Positions 55,114 to 63,396 of a stretch of 64,000 nucleotides of DNA are shown in pieces; the first letter of the stretch is position 1, and each line of letters starts with the position of its first letter. The position numbers and the translations under genes were made by a program. The stretch is from Alphaproteobacteria bacterium (GTDB lineage: Bacteria > Pseudomonadota > Alphaproteobacteria > Oceanibaculales > Oceanibaculaceae). The notes beneath the pieces are model-generated. The model was given only the letters and a program-made list of their open reading frames with translations. It was not told where the DNA came from and searched no databases. The stretch lies in NCBI GenBank assembly GCA_018823745.1, contig JAHJHR010000002.1, forward strand, positions 62,001 through 126,000, in the 5' to 3' direction.

Positions 55114-55677
55114 ATGGTTGACATAAAAACCCGGGCCAATCCGCTTTTTTTGCGCGAGGAGGAACTGCGCCAGGGCATCGAGCTGCTGTTCTATGCCTAT
55201 CGCGACTTCACCGCCGAACCCGACAGCATGCTGGCCAGGCTCGATATGGGCCGGGCGCATCATCGGGTGATCTATTTCGTCGGCCGGCATCCCGGCATCA
55301 CCGTGACCGAGCTGCTGCGCATCCTGAAGATCACCAAGCAGAGCCTGAGCCGCGTGCTCGGCCAGCTGATCCGCGATGCCTATATCGAGCAGCGCCAGGG
55401 CAAGGTGGACCGCCGCCAGCGCCTGCTGCACCTGACCGAAAAGGGCGTGCAGCTGGAGCATGAGCTGACCGCCAACCAGCGCGCCCGCATCGCCAAGGCC
55501 TATAAAGCGGCCAGCGCCGAGGCGGTGGATGGCTATCGCAAGGTGCTGATGGGCATGATCGACGAGGAGGATCGCCGCCGCTTCGCCCGGCCGAACCGCG
55601 AGGAAGAGGCGGAGGCCACCTCGCCGACGCCTGCTCCCGGCCTGCTCAGCCGGCGCCCGGTGATGCGCCGTTCATGA
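55114..55677 (+). CDS. petP: MarR family transcriptional regulator (PetP-like)
   Basis: A 187-residue winged-helix repressor or activator. FLREEELRQGIELLFYAYRDF, GRAHHRVIYFVGRHPGITVTEL, the recognition helix ITKQSLSRVLGQLI and the wing QRQGKVDRRQRLLHLTEKG are typical of PetP. In Rhodobacter, PetP and the response regulator PetR are encoded together and affect cytochrome bc1 and other functions. Here the stop overlaps petR by four bases (ATGA). The symbol is by similarity and gene order. The ATG at 55114 is chosen; an earlier one at 55075 overlaps the candidate operator region. Confidence 0.85.
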   Translation: MVDIKTRANPLFLREEELRQGIELLFYAYRDFTAEPDSMLARLDMGRAHHRVIYFVGRHPGITVTELLRILKITKQSLSRVLGQLIRDAYIEQRQGKVDRRQRLLHLTEKGVQLEHELTANQRARIAKAYKAASAEAVDGYRKVLMGMIDEEDRRRFARPNREEEAEATSPTPAPGLLSRRPVMRRS

Positions 55678-56378
55678 CAGACGAGGCGCCGCATATCCTG
55701 GTCGTCGATGATGATTCGCGGCTGCGCGAATTGCTGCGGCGATATCTGTCGGAAAACGGCTTTCGCGTCAGCACCGCCGGCGATGCCGGGGAGGCGCGCG
55801 CAAGGCTGGCCAGTATGGCCTTCGACCTGATCGTGCTGGATGTGATGATGCCCGGCGAGACCGGCCTCGACCTGACCGCCGACCTCAGGCGCAGCAACAC
55901 CGTGCCGATCCTGCTGCTGACCGCCATGGCCGAAACCGAGGACCGCATCAACGGGCTGGAACGCGGCGCCGATGATTATTTGACCAAACCGTTTGAGCCG
56001 CGCGAATTGCTGCTGCGCATCCGCACCATCCTGCGCCGGGTCACGCCGCCGGCTCCCACCGCCGGCACTCTGCCCTTGCCGGTCGTCGGCCTCACCGTCG
56101 GCGGGCTTGCCATCGATCTGGAGCGCCTGGAGCTGCGCAATGGCGCGCGCATCGTGCGCCTGACGGAGGCCGAGGCGGCCCTGCTGAAAGTGTTCAGCGA
56201 CATGCCGGGAACCGCCCTCAGCCGCGACGAGCTGGCCCAGAGGCTGGACCTGACCGGCAATCCGCGTACCGTCGATGTCCAGGTGACCCGCCTGCGCCGC
56301 AAGATCGAGCCCGACCCGCGCTTTCCCCGCTACCTACAGACGGTGCGCGGCAAGGGCTACATCCTGCTGCCGGACTGA
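55674..56378 (+). CDS. petR: OmpR-type response regulator (PetR-like)
   Basis: A 234-residue DNA-binding response regulator. The receiver has ILVVDDDSRLREL, phospho-acceptor D56 in LIVLDVMMPGETG, the TA switch in LLLTAMAE and the lysine in TKPFEPREL. The effector is a winged helix (LTEAEAALLKVFSDMPG, RTVDVQVTRLRRKIEPDPRF, VRGKGYILLPD). It overlaps petP by four bases and its kinase gene follows after nine bases, so the three are one operon. Confidence 0.92.
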   Translation: MTDEAPHILVVDDDSRLRELLRRYLSENGFRVSTAGDAGEARARLASMAFDLIVLDVMMPGETGLDLTADLRRSNTVPILLLTAMAETEDRINGLERGADDYLTKPFEPRELLLRIRTILRRVTPPAPTAGTLPLPVVGLTVGGLAIDLERLELRNGARIVRLTEAEAALLKVFSDMPGTALSRDELAQRLDLTGNPRTVDVQVTRLRRKIEPDPRFPRYLQTVRGKGYILLPD

Positions 56379-56387
56379 CACCAGCGC

Positions 56388-57710
56388 ATGTCCCCCCTCA
56401 CCCGCCAGATAAAGCGCTTCCTGCCGCGCACGCTGTTCGGCCGGTCACTGATCATCATCGTCACGCCGATGATCCTGGTGCAGCTGATCTCGACCTATGT
56501 GTTCTATGAACGGCACTGGGATCTGATCACCCGCCGGCTGTCCAGCGCGGTCGCCGGCGATGTCGGCTTCGTGGTCGAGCAATTGTCGCGCGAGGAGGAT
56601 ATCGACGGAAGGGAGGTCATCTTCGAGATGGCGGCACAGCATTTCTGGGCCGCTGTCAGCTACCGGCCAGGCGATATCCTGCCCAACCAGCCGAGCGAGC
56701 CACGCGGCCTGCTGGAGGAGATGCTGCAGCGCGAGCTGGGACAGCGCCTGACCCGGCCCTTCCTGGTCGATGCGCGCTCCATGCCGCGCGATGTCCATAT
56801 CAAGGTGCAGATGGTCGAGGGCGTTGTCGATTTCCTGATCCCGCGTGAGCGGCTGTTCAGCTCCACCACCTATATCTTCATCATGTGGATGGTCGGCAGC
56901 TCGCTGATCCTGTTTGCCGTCGCCGTGGTCTTCATGCGCAACCAGATCCGCCCGATCCGCCGGCTGGCCGCCGCCGCCGATGCCTTCGGCAAGGGCAGCG
57001 ATGCCCCCGGCTTCAAGCCCGAGGGCGCGTCCGAGGTGCGGCTGGCAGCCTCCGCCTTTATCCGCATGCGAGAACGCATCCAGCGCCAGATCAGCCAGCG
57101 CACCGAGATGCTGGCCGGCGTCTCGCATGATCTGCGCACGCCGCTAACCCGGATGCGCCTGCAGCTGGCAATGATGGGCGAGAACAGCGACAGCAAGGAG
57201 ATGCGCCAGGACATCGCCGAGATGGAACAGATGCTGGAAGGTTATCTCGCCTTCGCCCGGGGTGAGGGCAGCGAGGCGCAGCAGCCCATTGATCTGGCCC
57301 GGCTGCTGCGCGAGGTGACCAACGATGCCCGCGTGACCGGCCGCACGCTGAGCCTGCGCACGGATGAACCGCTGGATGTCTCGGTCCAGCCCAATGCCTT
57401 CAAGCGCGCCCTGACCAATCTGGTGCAGAATGCCTGCCGCTACGGCAAGACCGTACAGATCACCGCACAGCGCCAGGACAATGCGGTGCAGATCATCATC
57501 GATGATGACGGGCCGGGTATTCCCGCCGACCGTCGCGAGGATGTGTTCAAACCGTTCTTCCGGCTGGAATCCTCACGCAATCTGAAGACCGGCGGGGTCG
57601 GGCTGGGCCTGACCATCGCCCGCGATATCGTGATGGGCCATGGCGGCGAGCTGCTGCTGGGCGATGCCCCGCTAGGCGGGCTGCGCGCAATCGTGCGGAT
57701 TCCCAGCTAG
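56388..57710 (+). CDS. EnvZ-like sensor histidine kinase, partner of the PetR-like regulator
   Basis: A 440-residue inner-membrane kinase. Two helices (about 19-40 and 161-183) flank a periplasmic sensor of 120 residues. HAMP (RNQIRPIRRLAAAADAFGKG) and a HisKA domain with H247 in GVSHDLRTPLTRM follow. The catalytic domain has the N box NLVQNACRYGK, the G1 box DDDGPGIP and the G2 box GGVGLGLTIARDIV. Architecture and the HDLRTPLTR box are EnvZ-like. The signal is unknown. Confidence 0.93.
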   Translation: MSPLTRQIKRFLPRTLFGRSLIIIVTPMILVQLISTYVFYERHWDLITRRLSSAVAGDVGFVVEQLSREEDIDGREVIFEMAAQHFWAAVSYRPGDILPNQPSEPRGLLEEMLQRELGQRLTRPFLVDARSMPRDVHIKVQMVEGVVDFLIPRERLFSSTTYIFIMWMVGSSLILFAVAVVFMRNQIRPIRRLAAAADAFGKGSDAPGFKPEGASEVRLAASAFIRMRERIQRQISQRTEMLAGVSHDLRTPLTRMRLQLAMMGENSDSKEMRQDIAEMEQMLEGYLAFARGEGSEAQQPIDLARLLREVTNDARVTGRTLSLRTDEPLDVSVQPNAFKRALTNLVQNACRYGKTVQITAQRQDNAVQIIIDDDGPGIPADRREDVFKPFFRLESSRNLKTGGVGLGLTIARDIVMGHGGELLLGDAPLGGLRAIVRIPS

Positions 57711-57803
57711 CCTCCAGGCAGGCTGGAAAAAGATAAAATCCGAATTAATTAACGGGTCGACTGATATACTCCCTCCAACAGGCCTTTCGCCTCTGGACAG
57801 ACC

Positions 57804-59051
57804 ATGACCGGAACACCCGTCCCCAGTACCGATGCCTATCCCTGGCGCAGCATCGTCTATGTGCGCGCGGTTTTCGATACTGGCAATGGCCAGACGGAAA
57901 CCTATGTCGGCAGCGGCTTCGTGACCGGCCGGAACGATGTGCTGACCGCCGGACACATGGTCTATAGCGGGCTTTATGGCGAGGCGATCAGCGTCGAGGT
58001 GTTCCCCGGACGCAGCGGCAATTTCCAGCCCTATGGCAGCTACCAGGCCCAGGAATGGAGCTATAACGCGGTCGATACCGATGGCGACAGGACGATTAAC
58101 CCCCAGGAGAGCGCACGCGACGTCGCCTTGCTGAGCTTCACCATGCCGCTGGGCGAGACGACCGGCTGGATGGGGCTGGAGCCGAATTTTCTGAACGGCA
58201 CGATGAATGTGACCGGCTATCCCACCCGCCCCGATCTGGGCAACGCCGTGATGGTAACGGATTCGGCAAATGCGATCGCCGACAGGTCGGACACCGTCAT
58301 CTACAATGACGTGATCCACATCGGTAATCACGATATCCGCTCGGGCAGCAGCGGCAGCCCGGTCTGGTATCTCTCCGATGGGATTCCCTACGCCGCCGGC
58401 ATCGTGTCCACCACGAGCTGGGCCTTCAATATCGGCGGTGCCTATTATGACGAGCTGCTGTATCAGATGGCGGCCAACGAGACCCTGCTGGCCGATTATG
58501 GCGCCATCAATGTCACCAGCGGCGCCAATGACGACCTTCTGTCCGGCACGATCTATAACGACACGATCAATGGCGGGGCCGGCAATGACACGCTGTCCGG
58601 CGGGGATGGCCATGATTCGCTGATTGGCGGGCTGGGGAATGACTCCCTCGAAGGTGGCCGGGGCGGCGATACGCTGGCGGGGTCAGCCGGCGACACCATC
58701 CTGCGCGGCGGCAAGGGCCATGATCTGATCATCGGCGGGGCGGGTGCCGACATCCTCTATGCCGGTCTGGGCAAAGACACGCTGACCGGCAATGCAGGCA
58801 GCGATCTCTTCGTGCTGCGCGGCTATGATCCTGTCTTCCCCGCCGCCGACATCATCCCGATCCTCACCGATTTCACACGCGGCATCGACAAGCTGGCGCT
58901 GGAAGGCGTGACGGAGGCGCAGATTACCGCTGCACTGCCGGGGCAATCTGTAGTGAATGGCGCGCTGCTGTTCAGCGTCGGCGGGGCGGAGATAACCCTG
59001 ATCGGCGTTACCGGCATCGACCGGACAGATTTCGTCTTCGAGGGATTCTGA
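57804..59051 (+). CDS. Trypsin/V8-like serine protease with RTX repeats, type I secretion substrate
   Basis: A 415-residue protein without an N-terminal signal. The chymotrypsin-fold domain has H51 (VLTAGHMVY), D106 (ARDVALLSF) and S183 (RSGSSGSPVW), so the triad is complete. Residues about 240-335 are RTX calcium repeats (GGAGNDTLSGGDGHDSLIGG and more). The final 80-90 residues closely match the tail of the metalloprotease at 16473-17636, including FVLRGYD and LALEGVTEAQI. Export by a type I system is inferred. No transporter genes are adjacent, and the gene follows the histidine kinase by about 90 bases. Confidence 0.9.
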   Translation: MTGTPVPSTDAYPWRSIVYVRAVFDTGNGQTETYVGSGFVTGRNDVLTAGHMVYSGLYGEAISVEVFPGRSGNFQPYGSYQAQEWSYNAVDTDGDRTINPQESARDVALLSFTMPLGETTGWMGLEPNFLNGTMNVTGYPTRPDLGNAVMVTDSANAIADRSDTVIYNDVIHIGNHDIRSGSSGSPVWYLSDGIPYAAGIVSTTSWAFNIGGAYYDELLYQMAANETLLADYGAINVTSGANDDLLSGTIYNDTINGGAGNDTLSGGDGHDSLIGGLGNDSLEGGRGGDTLAGSAGDTILRGGKGHDLIIGGAGADILYAGLGKDTLTGNAGSDLFVLRGYDPVFPAADIIPILTDFTRGIDKLALEGVTEAQITAALPGQSVVNGALLFSVGGAEITLIGVTGIDRTDFVFEGF

Positions 59052-59054
59052 GGC

Positions 59055-59594
59055 CTATTTGCCGAATTTCTGGCGGCTGTTGGCTTCATAGATGAAGACC
59101 GTGACGATGTGGTCGACCGTCACGCCATCTGCCGCCAGCGGGAAATGGCAATATTCGACATCGGCGAAATCCAGCTTGAAGCGTATGCGCGGCTGGCCCC
59201 GGCGGAACATCAGGCAGCCGGTTTCGACCACCTGCTTGCGGTCGAGAACCGGATAGGGAGGGGTGCTGTCGCCGATGACGGCATGTTGGTCGATATAATG
59301 CCCCATGAGAGGGTATGTCACCGCGTTGCGGACATTCTCCCCGGCAACCTTCACCAGAAAGCGCGGCCCCGTACCATCTTCCGGCCATTCGACCGACACC
59401 AGCACGATATCGGGCAGGATTGACGGTAGCGCGGTCGGGTCGAACGCTACGCGTGACGGCAGCCGATCAAGCGGATGCACAGCCTTCATATGCGCCAGAA
59501 AGGCCTGCACGGAAGGGGTCTTCGCCTGCGCCTGCGCCGCCTCTATGGCGGCGAGATTGGGGTGGCGCAGGGTAGTGAGGGGGTCGGGCGACAC
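59055..59594 (-). CDS. PAS-domain protein (PAS_5 type)
   Basis: A 179-residue soluble protein of the short alphaproteobacterial PAS_5 group. LPSRVAFDPTALPSILPDIVLV, FLVKVAGENVRNAVTYPLMGHYID and PIRFKLDFADVEY-like strands fit that family. It may bind a small ligand; no output domain is present. The start is probably the GTG at 59594, 18 bases after the csaA stop; no ATG fits. It is convergent with the serine protease gene. Confidence 0.7.
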   Translation of the reverse strand: MSPDPLTTLRHPNLAAIEAAQAQAKTPSVQAFLAHMKAVHPLDRLPSRVAFDPTALPSILPDIVLVSVEWPEDGTGPRFLVKVAGENVRNAVTYPLMGHYIDQHAVIGDSTPPYPVLDRKQVVETGCLMFRRGQPRIRFKLDFADVEYCHFPLAADGVTVDHIVTVFIYEANSRQKFGK

Positions 59595-59611
59595 AATATC
59601 ATCCGTTGTTG

Positions 59612-59950
59612 CTAGAACAGTTTGCCGCCATTCGGCACCGGCTTGTCGATGCCGATCATCACGACCTCGCCCTCGGTATCGGGAAAACCGAGCACCAGAC
59701 ATTCCGACATGAACTTGCCTATCTGCTTCGGCGGGAAATTCACCACCGCAGCGACCTGCCGGCCAATCAGACCTTCGGGCGTGTAATGCACGGTGACCTG
59801 GGCGGAGGTCTTGCGGATGCCGATATCCGGCCCGAAATCGACCTGCATCTTGATCGCTGGCTTGCGCGCCTCGGGATAGGGTTCGGCCGCGATAATCGTG
59901 CCGACCCGGATATCCACGCGGGCGAAATCGTCATAGCTGATATCGGACAC
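59612..59950 (-). CDS. csaA: tRNA-binding domain protein (CsaA-like)
   Basis: A 112-residue OB-fold protein of the EMAP/tRNA-binding family. FARVDIRVGTIIAAEPYPEA, KPAIKMQVDFGPDIGIRKTS and GRQVAAVVNFPPKQIGKFMS are characteristic of CsaA, which forms dimers with proposed chaperone or tRNA-binding roles. It lies upstream of the PAS gene on the same strand. Confidence 0.9.
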   Translation of the reverse strand: MSDISYDDFARVDIRVGTIIAAEPYPEARKPAIKMQVDFGPDIGIRKTSAQVTVHYTPEGLIGRQVAAVVNFPPKQIGKFMSECLVLGFPDTEGEVVMIGIDKPVPNGGKLF

Positions 59951-59988
59951 AACTCACCTTCATGCAAAAGGCGGAGGATAAAACGAAA

Positions 59989-60028
59989 TTGGCCGGCCTT
60001 CCCGGAATTTTCCGGGAAGGCCGGCCAA
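59989..60028 (-). terminator. Long perfect hairpin terminating the phasin gene
   Basis: Two 19-base arms (TTGGCCGGCCTTCCCGGAA and its complement) enclose only two bases. On the minus strand the hairpin lies 28 bases past the phasin stop and is followed by T-rich sequence (TTTCGTTTTATC). Confidence 0.85.
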
Positions 60029-60056
60029 CAGGCCGTCGGTGCGGCGCGCGGAAGAC

Positions 60057-60509
60057 TTACTTCTTCGGCGCGGTCTGCATGACCTTCTTCAGCTCTTCCA
60101 GGCTGTCAGCAACACGCTTGTTGATCAGGCTGAAGGCTTCGTTGTTCGACTTGGTGACCATTTCCGACAGCTCGCGCATGTTGGTCAGGGCCTTTTCCAT
60201 GGCGATCTTGGCGACATCGGTCTGCTTGGCCAGGCGATCTTCCGGACTGCCCTGAACCATCAGATCCTGGGCGACCTTGCTGGCCTCTTCCATAGTCTGG
60301 CGCAGGATCTCGGCCTGACGCTGGGCGACGGCCTGCATGCCTTCCATGGCGACGCGATTAGCGAGGGTCACCGCTTCGATGTTCTTGCGCTGCGCAGCCA
60401 TCAGGGAGTCGAAATCGATCCCCGGCATGCGGTAGTCGCTGAAGATCTTGGTGAAATCCATCTTGCTGAAATCCATCTCGAACGGCGCGAAGGCGTTTTT
60501 ATTAGCCAT
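60057..60509 (-). CDS. Phasin family protein
   Basis: A 150-residue amphipathic helical protein that coats polyhydroxyalkanoate granules. RKNIEAVTLANRVAMEGMQAV and RQAEILRQTMEEASKVAQDL match the Phasin_2 pattern, and the C-terminus is lysine-rich (ELKKVMQTAPKK). GGGAG lies ten bases before the ATG. It stands alone with a strong terminator and with two PhaR-like sites upstream. This implies the organism stores PHA, although no synthase gene is in the window. Confidence 0.92.
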   Translation of the reverse strand: MANKNAFAPFEMDFSKMDFTKIFSDYRMPGIDFDSLMAAQRKNIEAVTLANRVAMEGMQAVAQRQAEILRQTMEEASKVAQDLMVQGSPEDRLAKQTDVAKIAMEKALTNMRELSEMVTKSNNEAFSLINKRVADSLEELKKVMQTAPKK

Positions 60510-60549
60510 TTGATTCTAACTCCCGGTTGGTCAGCACAGAAAACCATGC

Positions 60550-60617
60550 TGCATTGCAATATTGCGGGCAACCTAATGTAAGCTTGGTTAATCGTCAATA
60601 TTATGTGTGCATTGCAA
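60550..60617 (-). promoter_or_regulatory. Two PhaR-like TGC-N3-GCA sites upstream of the phasin gene
   Basis: The ten-base repeat TGCATTGCAA occurs at 60550-60559 and 60608-60617. Each contains TGC-ATT-GCA, close to the CTGC-N3/4-GCAG operator described for the PHA-responsive repressor PhaR. The palindrome GCAATATTGC (60556-60565) overlaps the first copy. Confidence 0.5.
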
Positions 60618-60645
60618 CATAACTGACGTAATCAGCCCGGCATCC

Positions 60646-61233
60646 TCAGAGATTCAGCGTGCCGGCCCAGCGTTGCGCGCGGTCGAGATTGCGGTCCAGG
60701 GCGGCCATGGTCTTGCCCATGTCCTCGCCCTCATCATTCAGCCAGACCCGCAGCGTGGCGGCATAGACGCCGGCCAGAGCCCGCGCCCGGACCATGCCAC
60801 GCATGCCGCTATCCTCAATGCCGGCGGCGCGCAGCATCCAGTTCATCGAGGTGACAGTCTGGTTGGCCAGGCAGGCTGCGGCGACCCAGTCGCGCGGCAG
60901 ATCCTTGGCAATGGCGGCGATGGCCTCACGGTGCGGCTTCAGCAGCTCGAAGCGCCGCATCAGCACGTCGAACAGCCGGTCGCGCCGCGATTCGGCCTCG
61001 TCCTCCGGCATGATTCCGGCCAGCACCGCCTCGTCGACCTGCCGCGAATAGGCGGTCAGGATCGCGGTCTTGGACGGGAAGATCGGATAGAGCTGGGCAA
61101 TGCTCAGATCGGCCGCCTTGGCGATCTCGCCATAGCTGACCGCGTTCCAGCCCTTCTCCGCCGCCAGCTTCAGGGCGGCATTGATTGCCCGTGTCGGAAT
61201 ATCTGTCTTTGGAATGTCGGTCTTGCGCGCCAT
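60646..61233 (-). CDS. TetR family transcriptional regulator
   Basis: A 195-residue one-component regulator. The N-terminal helix-turn-helix is AALKLAAEKGWNAVSYGEIAKAADLSIAQLYPIFPSKTAIL, seen in parts as LKLAAEKGWNAVSYGEIA and SIAQLYPIFPSK. The C-terminal ligand domain (about 60-190) is all-helical. It belongs to a group sometimes annotated as COQ9-like TetR proteins. The ligand and target are unknown. It is upstream of the phasin gene on the same strand but 136 bases away. Confidence 0.87.
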   Translation of the reverse strand: MARKTDIPKTDIPTRAINAALKLAAEKGWNAVSYGEIAKAADLSIAQLYPIFPSKTAILTAYSRQVDEAVLAGIMPEDEAESRRDRLFDVLMRRFELLKPHREAIAAIAKDLPRDWVAAACLANQTVTSMNWMLRAAGIEDSGMRGMVRARALAGVYAATLRVWLNDEGEDMGKTMAALDRNLDRAQRWAGTLNL

Positions 61234-61305
61234 GCGGAAACCTCCCTTTCCCCAGTGAATATGGGGAGATCAGCGGCGGGTTTCCAGTCGGCGGCAGGTA
61301 CGCGT

Positions 61306-62127
61306 TTACCCCGCCAGTTCCTGCGAGCGTTTGGTGGCGGCGGCGACGGTGCGCGCCATCAGGGGTGGCAGGCCGGATTCCGGGTCCATCAGCACCTGCA
61401 GCCCGGCATAGGTGGTGCCGTTCGGACTGGTGACATTCTGGCGCAGCACGCCGGCATCCTCACCGGTCACGCGCATCAGCTCGCCGGCACCGGCTACGGT
61501 GGCGCGGGCCAGCTGCATGGCGACATCGGCCGGCAGGCCGACCTTCTCGCCGGCGGCGGCCATCGCCTCGACCATGTGGAACACATAGGCCGGGCCACTG
61601 CCGGCCAGGCCGGTGACGGAATCGATCAGCGCCTCATCCCCGACCCAGATTACCTCGCCCGCCGCCTGCAGCAGGGCGTCGGCCAGCGCGCGCTCGGCCT
61701 CGGCGACGTTCGGATTGGCGGTGCAGCCGGTGATGCCGCGCCCGATGGCTGCGGGGGTATTGGGAATGGTGCGCACGATGGCGGCCTCTTCCCCCAGATG
61801 CGTCTCAAAATAGCCGATGGTCTTGCCCGCCGCGACCGAGACAAACAGCGTGCCCGGCCGGGCGAAACGGCGATAGGCGCCGATGACGGCATCCATGGCC
61901 TGCGGCTTCACCGCCAGCACGATGACCTGCGGATGCAGGTCAGCCGGCAGCGCATCGGCATCCTTCACATGATGGAAGCCGGCCTTGTCGCTGAGGCCGT
62001 AGGGCAGGCTGTCGGACGGGTCGATGGCGTAGGCACCGCCGGAGATGATGCCGCTTTTCAGCCAGCCCTCCAGCAGGGCGCCGCCCATCTTGCCACAGCC
62101 GACCAGCAGCAGCGGTCGTTCCATCAT
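61306..62127 (-). CDS. proC: Pyrroline-5-carboxylate reductase
   Basis: Final step of proline synthesis, reducing pyrroline-5-carboxylate with NAD(P)H. The 273-residue protein starts with LLLVGCGKMGGALLEGWL and has VIVLAVKPQAMD, VSVAAGKTI, VRTIPNTPAAIGRGITG and the C-terminal signature SVTGLAGSGPAYVFHMVEAM with VTSPNGTTYAGL. All expected motifs are present. GAGG precedes the tandem ATG ATG start. It lies 72 bases downstream of the YbjN gene on the same strand. Confidence 0.95.
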   Translation of the reverse strand: MMERPLLLVGCGKMGGALLEGWLKSGIISGGAYAIDPSDSLPYGLSDKAGFHHVKDADALPADLHPQVIVLAVKPQAMDAVIGAYRRFARPGTLFVSVAAGKTIGYFETHLGEEAAIVRTIPNTPAAIGRGITGCTANPNVAEAERALADALLQAAGEVIWVGDEALIDSVTGLAGSGPAYVFHMVEAMAAAGEKVGLPADVAMQLARATVAGAGELMRVTGEDAGVLRQNVTSPNGTTYAGLQVLMDPESGLPPLMARTVAAATKRSQELAG

Positions 62128-62199
62128 CGCCTCATCCCCCGGTTCGTTTATTGAACCGGCGTTATACGCGATGCTGCCGGGGGAGGAAAGACGAGGCCG

Positions 62200-62703
62200 T
62201 CAGGCCTCGCCCACCGTATCCAGCATGGCGGCATCCAGCGCCTCAACGGCGGTCTTGCCGCCCCAGAGGACAAACTGGAAGGCCGGGTAGAAACGCTCGC
62301 ATTCGGTCACGGCAACATCGACCAGATCCTCGATCTGCTCAACCGTGGCCCCGCGCGCCCCGCGCAACGGCACGGTATGGCGGAACATCGGCATGCCATC
62401 TTCCGAGGACAGATCGAAATGACCGAGCCAGAGGCGTTCATTGGCCAGCGCCAGAAGCGCATTCGCCTCGGTGCGTTTGGCCGGTTGGACCTTGGTGTCG
62501 AACACGCAGGAGAAATGCAGCGCGCTCATATCCTCGCGCCACACGAAAAACAAATGGTAGTCGCACCAGCGCCCGGTGATCTCTACCGCAAGCTCATCGT
62601 CCCGAGAGCGGTCGAAAGCCCATTCATTGGCTTCAACCAGTTCTTCCACCAGATCGAGTGGGTTAATGACGGCGGTTTCGCTGTGAGTTTCGATATCTAG
62701 CAT
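62200..62703 (-). CDS. YbjN domain-containing protein
   Basis: A 167-residue acidic cytoplasmic protein. NPLDLVEELVEANEWAFDR, GRWCDYHLFFVWREDMSALHF, LLALANERLWLGHFDLSSEDGMPMFRHT and ERFYPAFQFVLWGGKTAVEAL are strong YbjN features. The fold resembles type III secretion chaperones, and a general regulatory or chaperone role is proposed in E. coli. AAGGAGG ten bases before the ATG at 62703 decides the start. It is followed by proC. Confidence 0.88.
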   Translation of the reverse strand: MLDIETHSETAVINPLDLVEELVEANEWAFDRSRDDELAVEITGRWCDYHLFFVWREDMSALHFSCVFDTKVQPAKRTEANALLALANERLWLGHFDLSSEDGMPMFRHTVPLRGARGATVEQIEDLVDVAVTECERFYPAFQFVLWGGKTAVEALDAAMLDTVGEA

Positions 62704-62941
62704 CGAACCTGCACCTCCTTGGCAGGAAGGGTTAACGTGCAGGGCTGGCGTGGTCTGCAAAGCCAACCAAGATTTAGTATGCTCTGCACCTAGTCACCAC
62801 CACGAAAAGTAGCCTGCCAAATGCGCCGGGGGGACGCAACACTAGATTTCGTGTTCATCGTTAAATAATTACGACGATCTGGTAGCAGCCAGTCCCCATG
62901 GCGGGTTTCGGTCAAGGCCAGCCCGGCCCTGTCAGTCTTAC
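62704..62941. other. Intergenic region between the ubiK-like and YbjN genes
   Basis: This 238-base stretch should carry the YbjN promoter. An AT-rich segment (GTTAAATAATTACGACG, near 62858) stands out. I see no RNA gene or repeat. Confidence 0.4.
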
Positions 62942-63286
62942 CTAGACGCCCTGTGCCGGCACAGAAGCAGCCTTGCGGCGCGGTGCTGCCGGCTTCTTGG
63001 GCGCTACCTTTTTAGCCGCCTTGGGGGCCGCCGGTGCGGTCCCGGTAAGCGCAGCCTCCAGCGCGGTCAGGCGGGCCGCCAGCGCCTCATTCTCCAGCCG
63101 GGCCTTCTCGGCCATGGCGCGAACGACGTCATGCTCCTCGCGGGTCACCAGATCCATGTCGCGGATGATGCGCTCGAATTGCTGCCGGAACATGCCCTCA
63201 ACCTCGCCGCGGATACCGGCGGCGGCGCCCAGCGCCCCGTTCGCCACGCGGGCCAGATCGTCAAACAGGCGGTTCTGTGACTGCAT
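62942..63286 (-). CDS. ubiK: Ubiquinone biosynthesis accessory factor UbiK-like (BMFP domain)
   Basis: A 114-residue coiled-coil protein that assists the soluble Ubi complex, usually as a trimer. QSQNRLFDDLARVANGALG, EGMFRQQFERIIRDMDLVTREEHDVV and KARLENEALAARLTALEAAL match the BMFP family. The C-terminus is a Lys/Ala/Pro-rich tail. GAGGAG lies eight bases before the ATG at 63286. It is divergent from hldD. Confidence 0.88.
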   Translation of the reverse strand: MQSQNRLFDDLARVANGALGAAAGIRGEVEGMFRQQFERIIRDMDLVTREEHDVVRAMAEKARLENEALAARLTALEAALTGTAPAAPKAAKKVAPKKPAAPRRKAASVPAQGV

Positions 63287-63396
63287 CGCCAATACTCCTC
63301 GGCATGTTAGGGGCGGCTCGCTTGCCCGTCCCCTCTAGGCCAACTATAACTCGCCGGACCAAAGATCAACTCCGAAGTCACCGAAAGGTTCGTTTC

